A stretch of DNA of 64,000 nucleotides from Porphyromonas bennonis DSM 23058 = JCM 16335. GTDB lineage: Bacteria > Bacteroidota > Bacteroidia > Bacteroidales > Porphyromonadaceae. The position numbers were made by a program, and so were the translations under genes. Numbering within the stretch: position 1 is the first letter of the stretch; each line of letters starts with the position of its first letter. The DNA lies in assembly GCF_000375645.1 (NCBI RefSeq), contig NZ_AQWR01000001.1, forward strand, positions 76,483-140,482. The letters are read 5' to 3'. The notes beneath the pieces were generated by a model. The model did not search any database. It was not told where the DNA came from and saw only the letters and a list, made by a program, of their open reading frames with translations. This document shows, in pieces, positions 1 to 8,724 of the stretch.

Positions 1-1810
1 GTGACTGTGTCGTGATAGCCAGGATCAGCTCTCCCCGCTCGGACAGCTCGATCGGCTGCGGGAAGGAGACGAAGACCTCTCGATACTTGAGATTATCCTG
101 TCGCGAACTCAGTGTCCCCTGAATGATCTTGCTAAGATCCACCGGGATAGTCGCAGCGGGGCTCTCACCTCCAGTATAGACCTCCAGGGTCATGGATACG
201 TCTTCGCTCCCTATCTCATTAGGCTTTACATGAGACATATCCAGCATGACATAAGCTCCGTAGAGCTGGGTGTGTGGCTTCAGTAGGTAGTGCTCACCGA
301 CGGCGTCTGCATCACCGAGGATCACCTCTGAGCTCAGCTGTGCTCCCTGACTGGAGAGTGAGTCTCCGGACAGGGCAGAGGAGACATGAGTGATACGACG
401 TGCGCGGCTCCTGGGAGATCCGTAGGGGTCTCGTCCGTCGCAGGTAAGCGTGCCTGACCCTCTTGGGGATAGCGCACGGACAATGTTCTCGGTCGCCTCT
501 CTCTTCTGCTCCCAGACATTGGCGAGAGAGAAGAAGTAGTCGGCTGACTTGACGCTACAGTAGGATTTCCCGGCTGACAGTCCGCCCATGACTCTCTGAG
601 CTCTGTCGATGAGCGGTGATCCCGAGGATCCGGGGGCGGTGGTACCCACGTCCCACGCCGGCACTTCGTAGTGCATATGGTCATCGAAGTAGTGTTGGTC
701 AGTCTCACAGGTGACGTTGACCTTCACATTTCCATTGTAGTAATTGACCCTCTTGGTCATCGCATAAGGGTGGTGGAGATTGATGTAATTGCCTCCCGGA
801 TGCTTCTCCGCCGTCCATCCCATATAGTAGGGACGATAGCTCTCGGGAGGTACGTTATTCAACCGGATGAGGCAGGCATCGGTTGGTTTGTCGAAGCCCA
901 CCACAGTGGCCCCGCTCACCGACTGCGTAAGGTCAGGCATCACCTCTCCGCTGCAGGATGGGGACTCATAATTGAATATTGCGACCGTGCGCTCCGCCTG
1001 TTGCTCTATATTCATATGCTTGAAGTTGACAGACAGCACGTGTGCGGCAGTGAGGAGGTAGGGCGTATTCCCCCCCTCGGTATTACTGACCATGGTGCCA
1101 CTGCCGACCCCTTCGCCATTGATGACCACGACGACTACGGCTCGCTTCATCTCATCCAGTCCCGGCATACAGACTACCTCAGGGGTGCAGGTGAGAGCAT
1201 CGCTCGCACGACCAAAGTTGGAGCCAAAGGTGGCGCGCAGGTTGAGTGGTCGGATGCCGTGATTGACCTCCCTTAGCCTTAGCGACGGACTGCTGCCCGC
1301 GGGTGCCTGGATCTCGATTACTACGTCATCTGTCTCAATCGGCTGCGTAGCGATGGTCCCGGAGCGACTGATATTCTGAGCACCATATCCTCCGAGGACC
1401 TTACTGCCGTCGTCTGTGTAGATGAAGAGCAGAGATCCCTCCGGCAGGCTCACACGATCGAAGAAGAAGCTCAGACTCAGCGCACCGGGCGATGTGACCC
1501 TATACTGCCACACTTGTCGTCCATCGCTCAGTGTGGAGTGATGTCCCGATCGGATCAGGTCGATATCCGTCTCTTGCTTGTGTGCAAAGAGGTAGAGCCT
1601 GAGAGACGCCTTGTCCGCTGCCTCCATCGCAAGCAGAGCAGAGTCTCTGTCAAATGTGCCGAGTCGAGACACAGGCAGGTGGAGCATGCTCCTCATCTTT
1701 ACCTCACCCCCTAACCCTACAGGACTGGAGCCCGGTGTGGCAATCTGCGCAGAGCAGACTGCAGAGACGAGGAGGGCTACTCCGGCTATTATATAGGTAC
1801 GTAGTCTCAT
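1..1810 (-). CDS. Secreted trypsin-like serine protease, 3' end beyond window
   Basis: The minus strand is open from an ATG at 1810 to the left edge (about 603 codons, no stop), so the gene is truncated by the window. It starts with a clear signal peptide: MRLR, a hydrophobic stretch, and likely cleavage after VCSA (residue 21). The middle carries a chymotrypsin-fold triad: TAAH (His257), TDACLIRL (Asp311) and GSSGSP (Ser396). Cysteine pairs around these motifs resemble the lysyl endopeptidase type of S1 protease. The 200 or so residues after the protease domain look like a beta-rich accessory region. Family members in Bacteroidota are usually exported by the type IX system through a C-terminal domain, but that end is not visible, so export route is inference. 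Cleavage specificity cannot be read. Plus-strand ORFs inside it are shadows. Confidence 0.85.
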   Translation of the reverse strand, partial: MRLRTYIIAGVALLVSAVCSAQIATPGSSPVGLGGEVKMRSMLHLPVSRLGTFDRDSALLAMEAADKASLRLYLFAHKQETDIDLIRSGHHSTLSDGRQVWQYRVTSPGALSLSFFFDRVSLPEGSLLFIYTDDGSKVLGGYGAQNISRSGTIATQPIETDDVVIEIQAPAGSSPSLRLREVNHGIRPLNLRATFGSNFGRASDALTCTPEVVCMPGLDEMKRAVVVVVINGEGVGSGTMVSNTEGGNTPYLLTAAHVLSVNFKHMNIEQQAERTVAIFNYESPSCSGEVMPDLTQSVSGATVVGFDKPTDACLIRLNNVPPESYRPYYMGWTAEKHPGGNYINLHHPYAMTKRVNYYNGNVKVNVTCETDQHYFDDHMHYEVPAWDVGTTAPGSSGSPLIDRAQRVMGGLSAGKSYCSVKSADYFFSLANVWEQKREATENIVRALSPRGSGTLTCDGRDPYGSPRSRARRITHVSSALSGDSLSSQGAQLSSEVILGDADAVGEHYLLKPHTQLYGAYVMLDMSHVKPNEIGSEDVSMTLEVYTGGESPAATIPVDLSKIIQGTLSSRQDNLKYREVFVSFPQPIELSERGELILAITTQS

Positions 1811-1817
1811 ATCGGCA

Positions 1818-1825
1818 CAAAATTA
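1818..1825 (-). promoter_or_regulatory. Promoter -7 element of the protease gene
   Basis: TAATTTTG on the minus strand matches the Bacteroidota -7 consensus TAnnTTTG. It ends only 7 nt before the ATG at 1810, so the transcript leader would be just a few nucleotides. No convincing -33 TTG is seen. Confidence 0.5.
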
Positions 1826-1969
1826 CCTATTTTTTAATCTTCATCCGATATATTGGGTTTGGTGGTCCTCACACCTTGGACGGAATTTATTTGGCGGGCA
1901 ATAACGGCACATGCATTCTCATCTACCGGCACAGGCATTAGGGCGAATACCACTGATGCGGGAGTCTCT

Positions 1970-1978
1970 GGGGGGGGG
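1970..1978. repeat. Run of nine G in the purF/protease intergenic region
   Basis: Nine consecutive G lie between the divergent protease and purF genes. The rest of 1860-2020 shows no gene or clear motif. Such homopolymers can slip in replication; whether this one affects expression is unknown. Confidence 0.6.
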
Positions 1979-2023
1979 TGTGTAGCACAAGCCTGATTTT
2001 CAGTGGGTAATGGTCCGACACTT

Positions 2024-2105
2024 CTAATACCGGTATTAGAGCTATCTATTACCGGTATTAGCTTCGACTAATACCGACTATAATAATCACTACTACCGAT
2101 ATTAG
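2024..2105. repeat. Palindrome array 1 (4 units, 22-bp period)
   Basis: Four 16-bp palindromic units start at 2024, 2046, 2068 and 2090, separated by 6-bp spacers. The units are CTAATACCGGTATTAG, CTATTACCGGTATTAG, CTAATACCGACTATAA and CTACTACCGATATTAG. It lies upstream of the purF promoter; the array ends 77 bp before the -7 box. It belongs to the same family as the arrays at 10735, 22121, 30698, 50345, 56453 and 63292. Confidence 0.95.
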
Positions 2106-2182
2106 TCTGAGGGGATCCGTGGGCAGGGTGGATTTGCTCTGGAAGAGCTTGGGAAAGGAGAGTAAAGTGGCATTATTTTCTC

Positions 2183-2190
2183 TACCTTTG
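2183..2190 (+). promoter_or_regulatory. Promoter -7 element of purF-carAB
   Basis: TACCTTTG fits TAnnTTTG and lies 48 nt before the purF ATG at 2239. No TTG at the usual distance is seen, so the -33 element is weak or absent. Confidence 0.6.
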
Positions 2191-2238
2191 CAGCATAGTA
2201 AGTAGTCTAAAACAATAAAGCGCCTCACATATATAGGT

Positions 2239-4122
2239 ATGGAGCAACTAAAGCACGAGTGTGGAGTGGTACTTATCCGACTCCGGAAGCCTCTCGAGTA
2301 TTATTGGGAGAAATACGGCACCAGACGCTATGGTCTCAATAAGCTCTACCTGATGATGGAGAAGCAGCACAATCGTGGACAGGATGGAGCGGGTGTCGCC
2401 TGCGTCAAGCTTCAGGCTCCTGTGGGTACGGAGTACCTCTACAGGGAGCGGGCTCTCGGATCGGGAGCTATCTCTGAGATCTTTAATACCATCCACCACT
2501 CCATCGACGAGGCAATCTCTGACGAGGAGGCGGACGACCGCTTCTACGCTGAGTCGGCCCCCTATATTGCTGAGTGCTACATGGGTCATCTCCGCTACTC
2601 CACGACTGGGAAGTCAGGGTTACAGTACCTCCAGCCGGCGCTGAGACGTAATAACTGGCGGGCTAAGACGCTCGCCATGTGTGGGAACTTTAACCTCACC
2701 ACAGTCAAGGATATATTCAAGTACATTACCGCTCGCGGACAGCATCCTCGAGATACCTCCGACACTCGCGTGCTCATGGAACTCCTCGGTCACCGTCTCG
2801 ACCGAGAGGTGGAGCGCCGCTATGCAGACAGCTTGGCAAAGGGGCTCCAGGGAATGGACATCACGGAGGATATAGAGGATCATATCGATGCGCTGCAGCC
2901 TCTGAGGGAGTGCGGACCTATGTTTGACGGAGGCTATGTCCTCTGTGGTATGACCGGTAGTGGCGAGATGTATGCGGTGCGCGACCCCTGGGGCATCCGT
3001 CCCGCCTATTACTACTATGACGATGAGATCTTCGTAGTCGCCTCCGAGCGGCCTGTGATCCAGACAACGCTCAATCTCACCTTCGACAAGGTGCATCAGC
3101 TCGAGAGAGGACAGGCCATTGCGATCGATCGTAGTGGAGAGAATGTCCATCTGGAGCAGGTGATCGAGCCGCAGGAGAATAAGGCGTGCTCCTTTGAGCG
3201 AATCTACTTCTCGCGTGGTAGTGACATCGATATCTACCATGAGCGGAAGGCTCTCGGGAGTTTTGTTGTGCCGGAGATCCTTGAGAAGGTGGACTATGAT
3301 CTGGACAATACGGTCTTCTCCTTTATCCCCAATACCGCCGAGGTGGCTTACCAAGGGATGCTTCAGGGACTTGAGGACTACCTCGACCGACGTAAACAGG
3401 AGCTGCTGGAGATGCCGGAGAATAGGAACTCGGAGAGGATTCGCGATATCCTCCGGAAGCGCATCCGCTCGGAGAAGGTGGCGATCAAGGATATCAAGAT
3501 GCGGACCTTCATCACCGAGGGGGCATCACGTAATGAGCTGGCTGCTCACGTGTATGATGTTACCTATGGCTCTATCCGTCGTGGTGAGGACAATCTCGTT
3601 GTGATCGATGACAGCATCGTCCGCGGGACGACCCTCAAGGAGAGTGTCATCCGCATCCTCAATCGACTCGGACCGCGCAAGATGGTGATCGTCAGCTCCG
3701 CTCCACAGATACGCTACCCGGACTGGTATGGCATCGCCATGAGCCGGATGGAGGAGTTTGTAGCATTCCGCGCTGCCATCTCACTTCATAAGGAGCGGGG
3801 TATGGAGGATCGGATCAGCGAGCTCTATGAGAGGATTAAGTCCCTCATGGGTAGTGAGGAGGTGCGACGAACTAATTTCGTCAAGGAGATCTACGAGCCC
3901 TTCACTGTCGAGGAACTCAATCAACAGATGATCAAGCTGATGCGACCCGCTGAGGTCACTTGTCCGATAGACATTGTCTTCCAGAGTATCGAGGGTCTCC
4001 ACAAGGCGATCCCGGACAATCCAGGGGACTGGTACTTTACCGGAGACTACCCGACGCCGGGTGGTATGCGCTTAGTTAATCAAGCCTTCATCGACTATTT
4101 CGAAGAGGACTACAGAAGATAA
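2239..4122 (+). CDS. purF: Amidophosphoribosyltransferase (glutamine PRPP amidotransferase)
   Basis: This enzyme makes 5-phosphoribosylamine from PRPP and glutamine, the first step of purine synthesis. At 627 residues it is longer than the roughly 500-residue classical PurF, as seen in Bacteroidota homologues. The N-terminal Ntn-type glutaminase region includes HNRGQDGAG and GHLRYSTTG. The nucleophile is probably Cys8 in HECGVV, which would need removal of a seven-residue leader. The phosphoribosyltransferase half has the PRPP loop VVIDDSIVRGTT. It is the first gene of a unit with carA (26 nt downstream) and carB, so entry points of purine and pyrimidine/arginine synthesis are co-transcribed. 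The ORF has one obvious start. Confidence 0.9.
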   Translation: MEQLKHECGVVLIRLRKPLEYYWEKYGTRRYGLNKLYLMMEKQHNRGQDGAGVACVKLQAPVGTEYLYRERALGSGAISEIFNTIHHSIDEAISDEEADDRFYAESAPYIAECYMGHLRYSTTGKSGLQYLQPALRRNNWRAKTLAMCGNFNLTTVKDIFKYITARGQHPRDTSDTRVLMELLGHRLDREVERRYADSLAKGLQGMDITEDIEDHIDALQPLRECGPMFDGGYVLCGMTGSGEMYAVRDPWGIRPAYYYYDDEIFVVASERPVIQTTLNLTFDKVHQLERGQAIAIDRSGENVHLEQVIEPQENKACSFERIYFSRGSDIDIYHERKALGSFVVPEILEKVDYDLDNTVFSFIPNTAEVAYQGMLQGLEDYLDRRKQELLEMPENRNSERIRDILRKRIRSEKVAIKDIKMRTFITEGASRNELAAHVYDVTYGSIRRGEDNLVVIDDSIVRGTTLKESVIRILNRLGPRKMVIVSSAPQIRYPDWYGIAMSRMEEFVAFRAAISLHKERGMEDRISELYERIKSLMGSEEVRRTNFVKEIYEPFTVEELNQQMIKLMRPAEVTCPIDIVFQSIEGLHKAIPDNPGDWYFTGDYPTPGGMRLVNQAFIDYFEEDYRR

Positions 4123-4148
4123 GAGATACACGAAACCATATAGCGACC

Positions 4149-5231
4149 ATGAAAAAGAAAGGTAAGCTCATCTTACAGGACGGGACCTGCTACGAGGGGA
4201 CTCTCTTCGGTGCCACTGATAAGAGTGTCAGCGGAGAGGTTGTCTTCAATACCAGCATGACCGGCTATCCCGAGGCACTCACCGACCCCTCCTACATGGG
4301 TCAGATGCTTGTCTGCACATACCCGATCATCGGCAATTACGGATTCCCTCCGGAGGATGTAGATCCTGCCACCAATCTGGCTCTCTACCTCGAGAGTAGT
4401 GAGCTACACCCGCTGGCTCTCATCGTCCACGACTACACTGATGACTACTCGCACTGGAATGCCGCAGAGTCTCTCTCAGATGCTCTCGAGCGTCATGGTG
4501 TGGTCGGTCTCTCCGGTGTCGACACGCGGGAGCTCACCAAGGAGATCCGTGACCATGGTCCGCTCATCGGTAAGCTGGTGGTGGATGATCAGGATATAGA
4601 CTTCTTCCAGACTGACGAGGTCAATCTTGTCGCTGAGGTCTCCACTCCTGAGGTGATACATTTATCCAAGAGTGGTGCCAAGCGAGTGGTCCTCGTAGAC
4701 TGTGGCGCTAAGGAGAATATCGTCCGGATGCTCCTCGACCGGGATGTGGATCTTACGATTGTTCCCTGGGACTACGACTTTACCGGGATGGATTATGATG
4801 GTCTCTTCATCAGTAACGGTCCGGGTAATCCGATGCAGTGCACCGCCCTCATTGACCATGTACGACAGGTCATTGAGAGCGGTGAAAAGCCTATAGGGGG
4901 AATCTGCATGGGAAATCAGATCATGGCGCTTGCCATCGGTGCCAAGGTAAAGAAGATGAAGTTTGGTCACCGCTCAGCCAATCAGCCGGTGCGTCTCTGT
5001 GGCACTGATAAGTGCTTTATCACCAGCCAAAATCACGGTTTCGCCGTAGACGGCGACACACTGCCAGCCGGCTGGCGTCCCTACTTTGAGAACCTCAATG
5101 ATGGCTCCAACGAAGGTATCATCCACGAGTCCGGGAGGTACTTCGCGGTCCAGTTCCATCCCGAGTGCCACGGAGGCCCGATGGATACCGAATTCTTTTT
5201 TGATGACTTTATTAAGCTCCTAAACTCGTGA
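4149..5231 (+). CDS. carA: Carbamoyl-phosphate synthase small subunit
   Basis: This is the glutaminase subunit that feeds ammonia to CarB for carbamoyl phosphate (pyrimidine and arginine synthesis). At 360 residues the length is normal. The N-terminal CPSase small-chain domain starts GKLILQDGTCYEG. The class I amidotransferase domain has its nucleophile Cys253 in GGICMGNQ and the His337-Pro-Glu339 dyad in FHPE. The nucleophile elbow reads CMGN where many CarA have CLGH; this does not touch the triad. The stop codon overlaps the start of carB by 4 nt (GTGA), which implies translational coupling. Confidence 0.95.
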   Translation: MKKKGKLILQDGTCYEGTLFGATDKSVSGEVVFNTSMTGYPEALTDPSYMGQMLVCTYPIIGNYGFPPEDVDPATNLALYLESSELHPLALIVHDYTDDYSHWNAAESLSDALERHGVVGLSGVDTRELTKEIRDHGPLIGKLVVDDQDIDFFQTDEVNLVAEVSTPEVIHLSKSGAKRVVLVDCGAKENIVRMLLDRDVDLTIVPWDYDFTGMDYDGLFISNGPGNPMQCTALIDHVRQVIESGEKPIGGICMGNQIMALAIGAKVKKMKFGHRSANQPVRLCGTDKCFITSQNHGFAVDGDTLPAGWRPYFENLNDGSNEGIIHESGRYFAVQFHPECHGGPMDTEFFFDDFIKLLNS

Positions 5232-8200
5232 ACGTAAAGAAATACAAGAAGATCCTCCTCCTCGGGTCCGGTGCCCTCAAGATCGGCGAGGCGGGCGAGT
5301 TTGATTACTCCGGATCTCAAGCCCTAAAGGCTCTGAAGGAAGAGGGAATCCATACTGTCCTCGTCAACCCCAATATCGCCACGGTGCAGACGTCGGAGGG
5401 AATCGCTGATACGATCTACTTCCTCCCCGTCACTCCGTACTTCATTGAGAGAGTGATCAAGAAGGAGCGTCCCGATGGCATTATGCTCTCATTCGGTGGA
5501 CAGACTGCACTCAACTGTGGTGTGGCCCTCTATGAGAAAGGGATCCTCAGGGACTATAATATAGAGGTTCTCGGAACTCCTGTCCAGGCGATTATGGACA
5601 CTGAGGATAGGGAGCTCTTTAGCGAGCGTATGCATGAGATAGGTGTCCACACCATATCCAGCGAGGCATGTGAGGACATCGAGCATGCCCGCGAGGCTGC
5701 TAAGAAGCTCGGCTATCCCGTCATCATCCGTGCGGCCTACGCCCTCGGTGGTATGGGGAGTGGCTTTTGCGACAACGAGGAGGAGTTAAATGCTCTCTGC
5801 GAGCGCGCTTTCTCCTTTTCCCCACAGGTACTGGTGGAGAAGAGTCTCAAGGGGTGGAAAGAGATCGAGTACGAAGTGGTGCGTGATAAGTATGACAATT
5901 GCATCACGGTCTGCAATATGGAGAACTTCGACCCGCTCGGTATCCATACCGGTGAGAGTATTGTCGTTGCTCCCTCTCAGACCTTGACCAACTCGGAGTT
6001 TCAGAAGCTCCGCGACATCGCCATCCGAATCGTCCGCCATATAGGCATAGTGGGGGAGTGTAACGTCCAGTACGCCTTGGACACCCAGAGCGAGGACTAT
6101 CGCGTTATCGAGGTTAATGCTCGCCTGAGCCGCTCCTCAGCTCTCGCCTCTAAGGCCACCGGCTATCCGCTCGCCTTTGTGGCTGCCAAGCTCGGTATGG
6201 GATACGGACTCCATGAGCTGAAGAATAGTGTCACGCAGACCACTTCTGCCTTCTTTGAGCCGGCACTCGATTACGTCGTCTGCAAGATCCCCAGATGGGA
6301 TCTCAGCAAGTTTGCCGGCGTGTCGCGTGAGATCGGCTCCAGTATGAAGTCTGTAGGCGAGATTATGGCGATAGGTCGCACCATAGAGGAAGCTATCCAG
6401 AAGGGACTTCGGATGATCGGCCAGGGTATGCATGGTTTCGTCGAGAATAAGGAGCTGGTCATTCCGGACATAGACAAGTCCCTACGGGAGCCTACCGACA
6501 ATCGTATTTTTGTCATCAGTAAGGCTTTCCGAGCAGGGTATACGATCGATCAAATCCACGATCTGACGAAGATCGACAGGTTCTTCCTCCACAAGCTTCG
6601 CAATATCATAGATACCGCTGAGGAGCTGGAGGCTCTGTCACAGATCAGCGACATCTCGCCAGAGCTGATGAGGAGGGCAAAGGTGCAGGGCTTCTCCGAC
6701 TTCCAGATCGCACGTGCGGTGCTCAAGCACACGATCAAGGATATGGATGCAGCCCAGCTGGAGGTGCGAGATCTGCGAAAGAATATGGGTATCACCCCGG
6801 TGGTGCGCCAGATCGATACGCTTGCTGCCGAGTACCCTGCCAAGACCAATTACCTCTACCTGACCTACGATGGTCACCGCCACGATATCTCCTTTGAGGA
6901 GGGGGACAAGAGTGTGATCGTGCTTGGCTCCGGAGCGTACCACATAGGTAGCTCGGTCGAGTTTGACTGGTGTGGTGTCTCTGCCCTCAAGGCGATCAAG
7001 GAGGAGGGCTACCACTCCATCATGATCAATTACAACCCCGAGACGGTCAGCACCGACTACGATATGTCGGATCGCCTCTACTTTGATGAGCTGACGCTGG
7101 AGCGAGTACTGGATATCATTGACCTGGAGCAGCCTCACGGCACGATCCTATCGACAGGTGGTCAGATCCCCAATAACCTCGCCATGAGACTCCACCGTTG
7201 TGGTTGCAAGGTCCTTGGCACTCAGCCTGAGGATATCGACCATGCGGAGGACAGATACAAGTTCTCCGAGATGTGCGACAGTTTGGGCATCGACCAGCCG
7301 GCATGGAGCGAGCTCACCTCATTTGACGATGTCAAGGAGTTTGTCGATAAGGTCGGCTATCCGGTGCTGGTGCGTCCCTCCTATGTCCTCAGTGGTGCAG
7401 CGATGAATGTCTGCTCCAATGAGGAGGAGCTTCAGCGCTTCCTCCGTCTTGCCTCGGATGTCTCGCAGGAGCACCCGGTGGTGATCTCCGACTTTATGGA
7501 GAATACGAAGGAGATCGAGATGGATGCCGTTGCTGACAAGGGCGAGCTGGTTGCCTATGCGATCAGTGAGCATATCGAGTTCGCTGGCGTACACTCCGGC
7601 GACGCCACCATCCAATTCCCCGGACAGAAGATCTACATCGAGACGGTTCGCCGTATCAAGCGCATCACCCGCCAGATCGCCAAGGCGCTCAATATCTCCG
7701 GACCTTTCAACGTGCAGTACCTCGCTCGCGGAAATGAGATCAAGGTGATAGAGTGTAACCTCCGAGCCTCACGCTCCTTCCCCTTCGTCTCCAAGGTGCT
7801 CAAGATGAACCTCATCACTCTGGCGACGAAGATCATGCTTGGCAAGCCGTACGACAAGCCGGAGAAGAGTGTCTTTGACCTCGACTATGTCGGTGTGAAG
7901 GCGTCACAGTTCTCCTTCTCTCGTCTCCAGCGAGCCGATCCTGTCCTGGGAGTGGATATGATGTCCACCGGAGAGGTGGGCTGTATCTCCTACAGTCCCT
8001 CCGAGGCACTCCTCGAGTCGATGCTTGCCGTAGGGCAAAAGATCCCTGAGAGAGGCGTGCTGATGTCCACAGGTGGAGCTAAGCAAAAAGTGGATCTCCT
8101 TGAGCCTGCCCGCCTGCTGATCAAGCGCGGCCTCAAGATCTATGCTACCGAGGGCACCTGCCGCTTCCTCAATGAAAATGGCGTCCCTGCTGAGCTCTGC

Positions 8201-8455
8201 CACTGGCCAAGCGACGAGGGTAAGGAGCCTCAGGCGCTGGACCTGGTGCGGGATCACACGGTCGATCTCGTGGTGAATATAAATAAAAACCTCACCCCGA
8301 GAGAGCTGACCAACGGCTACAAGCTGCGTCGTGCAGCCATTGATCACAATATTTCCTTGGTGACCAATGCTCGTCTCGCTGCTTCCTTCATTGAGGCATT
8401 CTGTGCCAAGGACGTGGATGAAATAGAGATCATGAGCTGGGACGAATTCAAGTAA
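5228..8455 (+). CDS. carB: Carbamoyl-phosphate synthase large subunit
   Basis: This is the synthase subunit that makes carbamoyl phosphate from bicarbonate, ammonia and two ATP. It has 1075 residues with the expected duplicated layout. The first carboxyphosphate half begins LLLGSGALKIGEAGEFDYSG. The second carbamoyl phosphate half begins VIVLGSGAYHIGSSVEFDW. The C-terminal regulatory (MGS-like) domain covers roughly the last 130 residues. The start is GTG at 5228, overlapping the carA stop, and no better ATG lies nearby. It is the last gene of the purF-carA-carB unit, with a hairpin terminator just after it. Confidence 0.95.
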   Translation: MNVKKYKKILLLGSGALKIGEAGEFDYSGSQALKALKEEGIHTVLVNPNIATVQTSEGIADTIYFLPVTPYFIERVIKKERPDGIMLSFGGQTALNCGVALYEKGILRDYNIEVLGTPVQAIMDTEDRELFSERMHEIGVHTISSEACEDIEHAREAAKKLGYPVIIRAAYALGGMGSGFCDNEEELNALCERAFSFSPQVLVEKSLKGWKEIEYEVVRDKYDNCITVCNMENFDPLGIHTGESIVVAPSQTLTNSEFQKLRDIAIRIVRHIGIVGECNVQYALDTQSEDYRVIEVNARLSRSSALASKATGYPLAFVAAKLGMGYGLHELKNSVTQTTSAFFEPALDYVVCKIPRWDLSKFAGVSREIGSSMKSVGEIMAIGRTIEEAIQKGLRMIGQGMHGFVENKELVIPDIDKSLREPTDNRIFVISKAFRAGYTIDQIHDLTKIDRFFLHKLRNIIDTAEELEALSQISDISPELMRRAKVQGFSDFQIARAVLKHTIKDMDAAQLEVRDLRKNMGITPVVRQIDTLAAEYPAKTNYLYLTYDGHRHDISFEEGDKSVIVLGSGAYHIGSSVEFDWCGVSALKAIKEEGYHSIMINYNPETVSTDYDMSDRLYFDELTLERVLDIIDLEQPHGTILSTGGQIPNNLAMRLHRCGCKVLGTQPEDIDHAEDRYKFSEMCDSLGIDQPAWSELTSFDDVKEFVDKVGYPVLVRPSYVLSGAAMNVCSNEEELQRFLRLASDVSQEHPVVISDFMENTKEIEMDAVADKGELVAYAISEHIEFAGVHSGDATIQFPGQKIYIETVRRIKRITRQIAKALNISGPFNVQYLARGNEIKVIECNLRASRSFPFVSKVLKMNLITLATKIMLGKPYDKPEKSVFDLDYVGVKASQFSFSRLQRADPVLGVDMMSTGEVGCISYSPSEALLESMLAVGQKIPERGVLMSTGGAKQKVDLLEPARLLIKRGLKIYATEGTCRFLNENGVPAELCHWPSDEGKEPQALDLVRDHTVDLVVNINKNLTPRELTNGYKLRRAAIDHNISLVTNARLAASFIEAFCAKDVDEIEIMSWDEFK

Positions 8456-8477
8456 CTCAAGGTCTGGAATAGCACTT

Positions 8478-8513
8478 GCAAAGGGCATCTAATCACTGAT
8501 TAGTGCCCTTTGC
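8478..8513 (+). terminator. Hairpin after carB
   Basis: GCAAAGGGCA pairs with TGCCCTTTGC, and an inner CTAATC/GATTAG stem extends it. The T tract after it is weak (TTCGT), so it may work as an mRNA 3' stabiliser as well as a terminator. Confidence 0.6.
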
Positions 8514-8590
8514 TTCGTATGGAGGCGGGGGTGATAAAAGAGTAAATTAAATGCAACGGGGTTGTATTGATGAAATAATTCGCTAAATCC

Positions 8591-8621
8591 TTGGTTAAGC
8601 TACTATTTTAGATTACCTTTG
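8591..8621 (+). promoter_or_regulatory. pckA promoter
   Basis: TTG (8591-8593), 20 nt spacer, then TACCTTTG (8614-8621): a textbook Bacteroidota vegetative promoter. It predicts a leader of about 100 nt before pckA. Confidence 0.8.
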
Positions 8622-8630
8622 TCGTGCAAT

Positions 8631-8673
8631 AAGGGGATGTGAGTGGAGATCAATTACTCCCCTTTGCGGCTAT
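8631..8673 (+). promoter_or_regulatory. Hairpin in the pckA 5' leader
   Basis: AAGGGG (8631) pairs with CCCCTT (ending 8673), with an inner GAGT/ACTC pairing, near the 5' end of the predicted pckA transcript. It may protect the mRNA. No known riboswitch is recognised. Confidence 0.4.
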
Positions 8674-8724
8674 CAGTAGAGTGTAAGAAAGAAGATAAAC
8701 TTTATACGAACACAACATTAAATT

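Noticed and set aside
671..1276. Plus-strand ORF of 201 codons
   Set aside because: It lies opposite the protease gene, which has a signal peptide and catalytic triad; composition is that of a shadow frame.
2024..2105. CRISPR interpretation of the 22-bp-period arrays
   Set aside because: Spacers are only 6 bp, units are palindromic and variable, arrays have three or four units, and no cas genes are present.
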